From: Microbacteriaceae bacterium
Lineage (GTDB): Bacteria; Actinomycetota; Actinomycetes; Actinomycetales; Microbacteriaceae
Assembly (NCBI GenBank): GCA_030840185.1
Contig: JAUZFY010000286.1
Span: 1-5,723, forward strand
Reading direction: 5' to 3'
Length of the DNA stretch: 5,723 nt
The notes beneath the pieces are model-generated. The model did no database searches. It saw nothing but the letters and a program-made list of their open reading frames with translations, and was not told the DNA's origin. Within the stretch, counting starts at the first letter, position 1; each line of letters starts with the position of its first letter. A program made the position numbers and the translations under genes. Positions 1 through 5,284 of the stretch are shown piece by piece.

Positions 1-983
1 CGATAGAGACCGCCCTCGGTGGATTGCTTCACCTTGAGGTGCGCCGGGACGGGGACGCCATCGTCGCGCGCACTGACCTTGGCCGGTCGCGGCGCGTCGT
101 CATTGCCGGCCACACGGACACGGTTCCCCTCAACAACAACCTCCCGACCCGCTACGAGTCCGCCGACGGGATTGAGTATCTCTGGGGCCGCGGGACGGTG
201 GACATGAAGGGCGGGGTCGCCGTTCAATTGAAACTCGCCGCCGAGCTCACGGCGCCAGCGCTGGACATCACCTGGATCTGGTACGACCACGAAGAGGTCG
301 CGTCCGAACTCAACGGGCTCGGGCGACTCGCGGCGCATCACCCGGAACTCCTCGCGGCCGACTTCGCCATTCTCGGCGAACCGACCAATGCGGCCGTCGA
401 GGGCGGCTGCAACGGGACGATGCGCGTGGAACTGCGAACCGTCGGCCGGCGTGCCCACTCCGCGAGGGCCTGGGTCGGAGTCAACGCCATCCACGCCACG
501 GCGCCGATTCTCGAGACCCTCGCCGCATTCGAGCCGCGCACGGTCAGCGTCGATGGTCTCGATTACCGAGAGGGGCTGAACGCCGTCGCCATCTCGGGCG
601 GTGTAGCCGGTAACGTCATTCCGGACGAGTGCACGGTCACCGTGAACTACCGGTTCGCACCCGACAAGGCGAGCGCCCAGGCCGAGGACTACCTGCGACG
701 GGAGGTGTTCCCCGGCGTGGAGCTTACGGTGGTGGACAGCGCAGACGGCGCCCGCCCGGGCCTCGAGGCGCCGCTGGCGATGCAATTCCTCGCCGCAGTG
801 GGTCGCGACGCGAAACCCAAGTACGGCTGGACGGATGTCGCGCGCTTTTCTGCGCTCGGGATCCCGGCGGTGAACTACGGTCCGGGAGACCCACTGCTCG
901 CCCACGCGGACGAGGAGCGGGTCGCAGTCGATCAGATCACGGACTGCGAAAGAGCATTGCGCGCGTGGCTCAGCGCATCCTGA
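1..983 (+). CDS. dapE: Succinyl-diaminopimelate desuccinylase, 5' end outside window
   Basis: This M20-family di-zinc amidohydrolase cleaves N-succinyl-L,L-diaminopimelate to L,L-diaminopimelate and succinate in the cytoplasm, a late step towards lysine and meso-DAP for peptidoglycan. The reading frame is open to the left edge, and the first visible codons (from base 3) already align inside the family, so roughly 40-50 N-terminal residues are missing. A TTG at 24 is in frame but is internal. Counting that TTG as residue 1, the metal and catalytic residues are all present: H30 and D32 in GHTDTVP, D60 in WGRGTVDMKGG, the E90-E91 pair in YDHEEV, E119 in LGEPT, and H294 in LLAHADEE. The stretch from about 125 to 225 is the inserted dimerisation domain, beginning near the GGCNG motif. 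The gene appears intact to its TGA. A membrane-protein gene follows in the same direction. ArgE or another M20 peptidase is the alternative, but the motif set fits Gram-positive DapE best. Confidence 0.93.
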   Translation, partial: IETALGGLLHLEVRRDGDAIVARTDLGRSRRVVIAGHTDTVPLNNNLPTRYESADGIEYLWGRGTVDMKGGVAVQLKLAAELTAPALDITWIWYDHEEVASELNGLGRLAAHHPELLAADFAILGEPTNAAVEGGCNGTMRVELRTVGRRAHSARAWVGVNAIHATAPILETLAAFEPRTVSVDGLDYREGLNAVAISGGVAGNVIPDECTVTVNYRFAPDKASAQAEDYLRREVFPGVELTVVDSADGARPGLEAPLAMQFLAAVGRDAKPKYGWTDVARFSALGIPAVNYGPGDPLLAHADEERVAVDQITDCERALRAWLSAS

Positions 984-1027
984 TCGCCCGGCCCTCGACG
1001 AAGCGAAGCGGAAGACGGCGGCCGATC

Positions 1028-2209
1028 GTGCTCTACCGGCTGACGCCGTGGTGGGCGAAAGTCTTCGCGGTCTGGCTCGCGTCCAGGGCCATCACGACGT
1101 CACTGATGCTGCTCTTCGCCGGCTGGCAACCGAAGAATCCGTGGACGGCGGCTCATCCCTCTTACCTCGCCTTCTCCCAGTTCTGGGACAGCGGGTGGTA
1201 CCACACCGTCGCCGTGAGCGGCTATCCGAGCGAACTGCCGATGACGGCAGCCGGCCGGGTTGCGGAGAACGCGTGGGCGTTCCTGCCCGGTTACCCGATC
1301 CTCGTTCGCGCGCTGATGGTGGCGACGACCCTGCCCTGGGAACCGGTATCGGTGTTCGTCTCGGTGGCTTTTTCGCTTGCGACGGCCCTCGTGTTCTATC
1401 GGCTCTGCCTGCTTCGCCTCCCCTCGGAGACCGCGCTCTTCTCGGTTGTGCTGTTCTGTGTAGCGCCGCTTTCCCCGATTCTGCAGGTGTCATACGCGGA
1501 GTCGATGTACCTGTTTCTGCTCGCCGTCGCCCTGTACCTGCTGCTCAGACGGCGGTATGGCATCCTCGTGCCGGTGATCGCCGTCATGTCGCTCACGCGC
1601 CCAAGCGGGCTGGCTTTCGCCCTCGCGCTGTTCCTGCACGTGGCCCATCGGTGGCTCACGCGCGACAGCGATCCCTTCCCGACCCGGGATCGCGTTGCCG
1701 CCTTGCTGCTCGCCGGCTTCAGCACGCTGATGAGCTTCGCCTGGACCGTCATCGCCTGGGCTGTGACCGGCTCCGCTACGGCGTACACCGATACCGAGCT
1801 CGCGTGGCGGGCGCCCTACATCGGCTACGGGACGCTAGAGCCGTTCGAGCCGTGGCTGCAGGGCGCCGCGTTCTGGGGTGCTCTTTGGCACGTCGGCGGC
1901 CTCGCCTTGTGGCTTCTCGCCGTGGTCATCCTCGGCTTCGTCGCCTTCCTGTTCACCCCGACCGCACGACGGCTCGGTGCGGATATCCGCATCTGGGGTG
2001 CGAGCTATGGCCTCTACCTTCTCGCCGTCTTCTTTCCGCAATCGAGCACCTTCCGATTGCTTATGCCGATGTTTCCCCTACTCGGTGCTGTGGCGCAGCC
2101 GCGTTCGACGATTTACCGGGTGAGTGTCGTGGCGCTTTTCATCGCCGGACAGTTTGGCTGGCTGTACATCTGCTGGTGGGACAACGGGTACGACTGGACA
2201 CCCCCGTAA
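1028..2209 (+). CDS. PIG-V-like GT-C mannosyltransferase family membrane protein
   Basis: This is a polytopic integral membrane protein of 393 residues with about eight to ten hydrophobic segments (near 10-30, 84-102, 107-128, 135-153, 160-174, 178-205, 225-247, 286-310, 323-337 and 342-382). Several motifs recall the PIG-V/Gpi18 group, GT-C enzymes that move mannose from a polyprenyl-phosphate donor. They are WDSGWYHTVAVSGY at 53-66, with its acidic residue after the first predicted segment, YAES at 156-159, SLTRPSGLAFAL at 188-199 and STFRLLMPMFP at 340-350. In actinobacteria such enzymes could act on lipoglycans, wall glycans or secreted proteins; the acceptor cannot be told from sequence. 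The start is uncertain. GTG 1028 lies 13 bases after GGAAG. GTG 965, behind GAAAGAG, would add 21 basic residues and overlap dapE by 19 bases, as expected for a coupled gene. Transcription is probably shared with dapE. The family call is by eye and the enzymatic activity is inferred. Confidence 0.75.
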   Translation: MLYRLTPWWAKVFAVWLASRAITTSLMLLFAGWQPKNPWTAAHPSYLAFSQFWDSGWYHTVAVSGYPSELPMTAAGRVAENAWAFLPGYPILVRALMVATTLPWEPVSVFVSVAFSLATALVFYRLCLLRLPSETALFSVVLFCVAPLSPILQVSYAESMYLFLLAVALYLLLRRRYGILVPVIAVMSLTRPSGLAFALALFLHVAHRWLTRDSDPFPTRDRVAALLLAGFSTLMSFAWTVIAWAVTGSATAYTDTELAWRAPYIGYGTLEPFEPWLQGAAFWGALWHVGGLALWLLAVVILGFVAFLFTPTARRLGADIRIWGASYGLYLLAVFFPQSSTFRLLMPMFPLLGAVAQPRSTIYRVSVVALFIAGQFGWLYICWWDNGYDWTPP

Positions 2210-2220
2210 CGCCGCACCTG

Positions 2221-2244
2221 GCGCCCCCGTTTTCGGGATAGCGC
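2221..2244 (+). terminator. Weak imperfect hairpin after the membrane-protein gene
   Basis: Eleven bases after the TAA, GCGC (2221-2224) can pair with GCGC (2241-2244), and CCCG (2226-2229) with CGGG (2234-2237), around a TTTT loop. The two stems are interrupted by one C opposite ATA. No run of T follows. It might slow or end transcripts from dapE and the membrane-protein gene before the DUF3117 promoter, but it is too short to be sure. Confidence 0.25.
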
Positions 2245-2254
2245 TCAATTACTG

Positions 2255-2283
2255 GATAATAGAAATCATTCCACGAAAGGGGA
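2255..2283 (+). promoter_or_regulatory. Candidate -10 box and Shine-Dalgarno of the DUF3117 gene
   Basis: GATAAT at 2255-2260 lies in an AT-rich island (2245-2271) that stands out in a very GC-rich window, and it fits the actinobacterial -10 pattern. At 17 bases upstream the sequence is TTCGGG (2232-2237), a poor -35, as is common in this group. The purine run GAAAGGGGA at 2275-2283 ends six bases before ATG 2290 and is the best ribosome-binding site on the plus strand of this window. Together they suggest the miniprotein is separately and strongly expressed. Confidence 0.55.
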
Positions 2284-2289
2284 TCCATC

Positions 2290-2466
2290 ATGGCAGCCAT
2301 GAAGCCGAGGACCGGAGACGGGCCAATGGAGGCTGTTAAGGAGGGTCGCCTCATCATCGTGCGCGTGCCGCTCGAGGGCGGCGGCCGTCTCGTCGTTTCC
2401 GTCAATGACGCCGAGGCCAAGGAGCTGCACGACGCGCTCGCCGGAGTGGTTGCGGCCGCAAGCTAG
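2290..2466 (+). CDS. DUF3117 family miniprotein
   Basis: This 58-residue protein opens with MAAMKPRTGDGPMEAVKEGR and continues with IIVRVPLEGGGRLVVSV. These are the hallmark blocks of the actinobacterial DUF3117 family, to which the M. tuberculosis protein Rv1211 belongs as far as I recall. There is no signal peptide, membrane segment or cysteine, so a small soluble cytoplasmic protein is expected. The pattern suggests two or three beta strands (about 20-27 and 33-38) and a C-terminal helix from about 40 to 55 (DAEAKELHDALAGVVAA). ATG 2290 is preferred over the in-frame ATG at 2299 because of the strong ribosome-binding site six bases upstream and because the family begins with MAAMKPRTGDGP. 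It stands alone between a same-strand membrane-protein gene and a convergent methyltransferase gene. The molecular function is not established; I assign none. Confidence 0.93.
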   Translation: MAAMKPRTGDGPMEAVKEGRLIIVRVPLEGGGRLVVSVNDAEAKELHDALAGVVAAAS

Positions 2467-2504
2467 TTCACCATCCGGGCGCGTGCTTCGCCTCACCCGA
2501 TGAC

Positions 2505-2521
2505 CGCGGCCCCAGGCCGTG
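2505..2521. terminator. GC-rich hairpin in the convergent gap, DUF3117 side
   Basis: CGCGGCC (2505-2511) pairs with GGCCGTG (2515-2521) around a CCA loop, giving seven pairs including one G-T. It begins 38 bases after the DUF3117 stop. There is no T-run on either strand, as is frequent for actinobacterial terminators. It could end the rightward transcript. Confidence 0.4.
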
Positions 2522-2533
2522 TCATTGCCGTGA

Positions 2534-2560
2534 CGACCGCGCTGGCAGCGGCGGCGGTCG
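2534..2560. terminator. Strong hairpin directly after the methyltransferase stop
   Basis: CGACCGC (2534-2540) pairs perfectly with GCGGTCG (2554-2560). Inside it GCT (2541-2543) pairs with AGC (2547-2549), leaving four bases bulged. On the minus strand the stem begins four bases after the methyltransferase TAG, the usual place for a terminator. No U-tract follows. Together with the neighbouring hairpin it would insulate two genes that converge here. The 98 bases between the two stops hold no other feature I can see. Confidence 0.5.
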
Positions 2561-2564
2561 CAGG

Positions 2565-3191
2565 CTATAGCTTCGTGAGCTGGAGCAGGCCGTCGCCGAC
2601 CGGGGAGAGCGCGCTGATCACCGCGTGTGACTCCGAAATCTCGGTGAGAAGCGAACGGAATCCTCGCACGGTATCGTCCCGCTGCGCCGGGTCGGCCACC
2701 CTGCCGCGCCAGAGCGCGTGGGCGACGAGAACGGTCCCACCGGCTCGGACAAGCCGCAAGCCATGCTCGACGTACTGGATGACCGATTGCGGATCGGCAT
2801 CGACGAGCACGACGTCGTACGACTGCTCGTTCATCCGGGGCAGAACATCGATCGCTCGGCCGGCGATCAGTCGCATCCGATTGTTCGGGATTCCAGCGTC
2901 GTGGAACGCCTTTTTGGCCGACTGCTGGTAGTCGAGTTCGAAATCGATGGAGGTGAGTGTCGCCTCTGGAGCTCCGGTGAGCAACCAGAGGCCGCTCACC
3001 CCGACCCCCGTGCCGATCTCGATGATGTTCGTGGCGGCGGTCGCGGCCGCGATCACGGCGAGCTGAGCGCCCATCGCCGGCGTGACCGGATCGATGCCGA
3101 GCTCGATTGAATGCTGGCGCGCTTGCACGATTTCTTCGCGCTCGACGATGAAGTCCTCCGCGAACTTCCAATTCAACTCTTTGTCTGCCAC
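2565..3191 (-). CDS. O-methyltransferase family protein (Rv1220c type)
   Basis: This is a class I S-adenosylmethionine-dependent methyltransferase of 208 residues, the usual length for small bacterial members of the Methyltransf_3/catechol-OMT-like family. The SAM-binding glycine loop is EIGTGVGVSG at 58-67. The acidic residue that normally holds the SAM ribose is D83 in TSIDFE, and the family's metal and catalytic strand is VLVDADP at 128-134. An N-terminal helical part (about 10-50, with the family's VTPAMGAQL) precedes the fold. The acceptor substrate is unknown; by eye it resembles M. tuberculosis Rv1220c, which sits beside sigE there. The start is GTG 3191, with GAGGAG six bases upstream (3198-3203). 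The gene is divergent from tatB and convergent with the DUF3117 gene, so it is probably monocistronic. The family is clear, the biological role is not. Confidence 0.9.
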   Translation of the reverse strand: MADKELNWKFAEDFIVEREEIVQARQHSIELGIDPVTPAMGAQLAVIAAATAATNIIEIGTGVGVSGLWLLTGAPEATLTSIDFELDYQQSAKKAFHDAGIPNNRMRLIAGRAIDVLPRMNEQSYDVVLVDADPQSVIQYVEHGLRLVRAGGTVLVAHALWRGRVADPAQRDDTVRGFRSLLTEISESHAVISALSPVGDGLLQLTKL

Positions 3192-3197
3192 CGTGTG

Positions 3198-3219
3198 CTC
3201 CTCGTTCTCACCAAGAGTA
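3198..3219 (-). promoter_or_regulatory. Candidate -10 box and ribosome-binding site of the methyltransferase gene
   Basis: Read on the minus strand, TACTCT (3219-3214) fits the TAnnnT -10 pattern. It would start a transcript near 3207 with a leader of about 15 bases. That leader holds GAGGAG (3203-3198), six bases from GTG 3191. No good -35 is visible at the proper spacing. The ribosome-binding site is convincing; the -10 box is tentative. Confidence 0.4.
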
Positions 3220-3243
3220 GGCGAGCCGGACGGGTTGACGCGT

Positions 3244-3249
3244 TAGTCT
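3244..3249 (+). promoter_or_regulatory. Candidate -10 box for a leaderless tatB transcript
   Basis: TAGTCT at 3244-3249 fits TAnnnT and ends six bases before GTG 3256, so transcription would begin at or next to the start codon. The TAG of this box is also an in-frame stop for tatB, and no start codon lies between it and GTG 3256. The purines before the GTG (GGACGA) touch it directly and cannot serve as a Shine-Dalgarno sequence. This is the arrangement known for leaderless actinobacterial mRNAs. Confidence 0.5.
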
Positions 3250-3255
3250 GGACGA

Positions 3256-3615
3256 GTGTCCGGTGGGTTTAGCTTCGACAAGCTGATTGTGATCGCCGTG
3301 CTCGCGGTGTTTCTGCTCGGTCCGGAGCGCATTCCGCACTACGCGGCTCAGTTGGGGCGCCTCGTACGGACGGTGCGGGACATGGCCAACGGGGCAAAGG
3401 AGCGCCTTCGGGACGAGATGGGCCCCGACTTCGACGATGTCGACTGGAAGAAACTCGACCCACGACAGTACGACCCGCGTCGCATCATCCGGGAGGCGCT
3501 GCTGGAGGACGTCGACGCAGCGCCGGCCTCCGTCATTCGGCCGCCGGCAACATCAGCCACGCGGCGGCACATGGTCGACGGCGAAGCCGCACCGTTCGAC
3601 AACGAAGCGACCTAG
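3256..3615 (+). CDS. tatB: Sec-independent protein translocase subunit TatB
   Basis: TatB is a membrane subunit of the twin-arginine pathway, which exports folded proteins; with TatC it forms the receptor for the RR signal peptide. The 119-residue product has the standard plan: a short N-terminal membrane helix (about 9-21), the glycine-proline hinge in LLGPERIP (20-27), an amphipathic helix (about 28-55) rich in K/R and D/E, then a polar tail. The DPRQYDPRRIIREAL block at 68-82 is typical of actinobacterial TatB and separates it from the shorter TatA. D8 stands where the E. coli protein has its polar E8. The start is forced: an in-frame TAG lies at 3244, and the next start codon (GTG 3289) would cut the membrane helix. 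tatA and tatC are not in this window. The gene converges on mrp, with 20 bases between the stops. Confidence 0.9.
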   Translation: MSGGFSFDKLIVIAVLAVFLLGPERIPHYAAQLGRLVRTVRDMANGAKERLRDEMGPDFDDVDWKKLDPRQYDPRRIIREALLEDVDAAPASVIRPPATSATRRHMVDGEAAPFDNEAT

Positions 3616-3635
3616 ACGCGCCGCTGCGCACACGG

Positions 3636-4781
3636 TCAGCGCACGCTGATACCGAGCTTCCGGCCGGCGAGACCCCGTCCGCGACCGGCGAGCTGAGCGG
3701 CGACGGCCTGGATGGCGACCGAGGCGGCGTCGTCCGGGTCCGAGAGCACGATCGGAATACCGGTGTCCCCGCCCTCACGCAGGCCAATGCTGAGGGGAAC
3801 GGACGCGAGCACCGGAACCGGTTGCTCCTGTTCGCGAGACAGCCGGGAAGCGACATCCGCGCCACCTCCGGCGCCAAAGAGCTGCAGAACAGAGCCGTCC
3901 GCCTGGGCGAGCCCAGCCATGTTCTCGATCACCCCGATGACTGTCTGGCCGGTCTGACGCGCGACGGCGGCGCTGCGTTCTGCGACCTCCGCTGCGGCCG
4001 GTTGCGGGGTGGTCACGACGATGACCTCGGCGTGCGGGAGCAGTTGTCCGAGGGAGATGGCCACGTCCCCTGTGCCGGGCGGCAGATCGAGCAGCAGAAC
4101 GTCGAGGTCCCCGAAGAAGACGTCCGTGAGGAACTGCTGGATTGTGCGATGAAGCATCGGGCCACGCCAGGAGACCGCGGCGTTGTTATCGACGAACATG
4201 CCGATCGAGATCACCTTCACCCCGTAATTGATCGGCGGCAGGATCATCTCGCCGACCCTGGTCGGCTTCGCCCCCTCAAGACCGAGGATGCCGGGTATCG
4301 AGAACCCGAACACGTCGGCGTCCACCACCCCGACCGCGAGTCCTCGTGCGGCGAGGGCGACAGCCAGATTTCCGGTGAGAGTGGATTTGCCGACGCCTCC
4401 CTTGCCGCTCGTAATTGCGTAAATGCGGGTGAGGGTGTCCGGGCCGAATTGGAGCTCCCGCGCTCGACCGCCTCGGAGCTTCTCGGTGAGCGCCGTGCGC
4501 TCCTCGCGAGTCATGACGCTGACATCCACTGAGACGCTTGTGACACCGGCGACCGCGGCCGTGGCCTCACGGACGTCGCGTTCGATAGTCTGCGCCGCCG
4601 GGCACCCGACGATGGTGAGTTTGAGCGCGACTGTCGCCTCGCCGCCGTCGGACACTCGCACCGCGCCGATCATGTCGAGTTCCGTGATCGGCTTGCGAAT
4701 CTCCGGGTCGATGACACGAGAGAGGGCCCGTTCGATGCGGGACTCGATGTCCTCGCTCGCGCCGCCTCGGGACGCGTTCAC
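3636..4781 (-). CDS. mrp: Mrp/ApbC-type iron-sulfur carrier P-loop ATPase
   Basis: This cytoplasmic ATPase of the Mrp/NBP35 group is thought to bind and hand over Fe-S clusters to apoproteins. It has 381 residues, full length for the fused form. An N-terminal MIP18/DUF59 domain (about 10-90) has DPEI at 25-28 and the conserved cysteine C60 in IVGCPAAQT. The ATPase domain (about 115-365) has the deviant Walker A SGKGGVGKST at 125-134 with signature lysine K127, VVDADVFGFSIP at 152-163 and the switch LLLDLPPGTGD at 229-239. The C-terminal CxxC pair that bridges the cluster in many relatives is absent: the stretch after IENMAG (285-290) has no cysteine. As I recall, actinobacterial Mrp proteins share this loss and the RGLAG-type tail seen here (369-373). 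The GTG start overlaps the upstream DUF1003 stop in a GTGA and has GGAGGG nine bases before it, so translation is coupled. Confidence 0.94.
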   Translation of the reverse strand: MNASRGGASEDIESRIERALSRVIDPEIRKPITELDMIGAVRVSDGGEATVALKLTIVGCPAAQTIERDVREATAAVAGVTSVSVDVSVMTREERTALTEKLRGGRARELQFGPDTLTRIYAITSGKGGVGKSTLTGNLAVALAARGLAVGVVDADVFGFSIPGILGLEGAKPTRVGEMILPPINYGVKVISIGMFVDNNAAVSWRGPMLHRTIQQFLTDVFFGDLDVLLLDLPPGTGDVAISLGQLLPHAEVIVVTTPQPAAAEVAERSAAVARQTGQTVIGVIENMAGLAQADGSVLQLFGAGGGADVASRLSREQEQPVPVLASVPLSIGLREGGDTGIPIVLSDPDDAASVAIQAVAAQLAGRGRGLAGRKLGISVR

Positions 4782-5284
4782 CCGGGGGTGCCCTCCGGCT
4801 TTCTTTCCGCCTCAAGTTCCTCGAGTAGCGCCCGGAGTTCGGCGCGGATGAAGTCCTTCGAGGCCAGTTCTCGCACGGCGAGACGGAGGGAGACAATCTC
4901 GCGGGCCAGATATTCCGTGTCGGCAAGGTTTCGTTCGGCGCGCTGCCTGTCCTGCTCGAACTGCACGCGGTCGCGGTCATCCTGCCGATTCTGGGCGAGC
5001 AGGATCAGGGGAGCCGCATACGACGCCTGAAGGGAGAGGATGAGGGTGAGAAGGGTGTAGTTGAGCGCGCGCGGGTCGAACTGGACGCCCTTTGGGGCGT
5101 ACGTGTTGTAGAGGATCCAGAGCACGACGAACACGGTCATGCCGACGAGGAATCCGGAGGTACCCATGGCTCGGGCGAAACTCTCGGAGAACCTGCCGAC
5201 CCGGTCACGACCGCCGATGCGAGGCACGAACGAAGTACGGAGTCCCTTAGGGGAGTCGAGGCCTAACTCAGAGCGACGGGCCAT
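4778..5284 (-). CDS. DUF1003 family membrane protein
   Basis: This 168-residue inner-membrane protein of unknown function carries the DUF1003 signature. A hydrophilic N-terminus is followed by GTSGFLVG and a first membrane helix (about 44-60, ending WILYN). Then come the FDPRALNYTLLTLILS block with a second helix (about 75-97) and the diagnostic APLILLAQNRQDDRDR at 91-106. The remaining residues to about 162 are charged and predicted to form a long helix or coiled coil, with both termini likely in the cytoplasm. The start is ATG 5284, with a perfect AAGGAGG seven bases upstream (5298-5292). That start lies 17 bases inside the preceding CBS-protein gene, and the stop overlaps the mrp start by four bases. 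This places it in the middle of a tight three-gene operon. Its link to a MgtE-like CBS protein hints at membrane ion or stress physiology, but that is only contextual. Confidence 0.9.
   Translation of the reverse strand: MARRSELGLDSPKGLRTSFVPRIGGRDRVGRFSESFARAMGTSGFLVGMTVFVVLWILYNTYAPKGVQFDPRALNYTLLTLILSLQASYAAPLILLAQNRQDDRDRVQFEQDRQRAERNLADTEYLAREIVSLRLAVRELASKDFIRAELRALLEELEAERKPEGTPG

Noticed and set aside
629..1027. Extension of the membrane-protein gene back to ATG 629
   Set aside because: Bases 629-983 encode the well-conserved end of DapE in another frame, and the extra residues are arginine- and glycine-rich shadow sequence.
1048..2241. Open frame of 397 codons on the plus strand inside the membrane-protein gene
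   Set aside because: It is arginine- and proline-rich, with no membrane pattern or motif, and is a frame shadow of the PIG-V-like gene.
2266..3171. Open frame of 301 codons on the minus strand covering the methyltransferase and DUF3117 genes
   Set aside because: Its translation is dominated by arginine, as expected of an out-of-frame reading of GC-rich coding DNA. It overlaps two genes with clear family motifs.
3235..3240. TTGACG as a -35 box for tatB
   Set aside because: It lies only three bases from the TAGTCT -10 candidate, and 17 bases further on there is no -10 upstream of the start codon, so the spacing is wrong.
3625..3649. Small inverted repeats (TGCGC/GCGCA and TCAGC/GCTGA) at the end of mrp as a terminator
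   Set aside because: The stems are only five pairs, mutually exclusive, partly inside mrp coding sequence and without a T-run.
3822..4532. Open frame of 236 codons on the plus strand opposite mrp
   Set aside because: It mirrors the mrp reading frame on the other strand and shows no recognisable domain; mrp itself is unambiguous.
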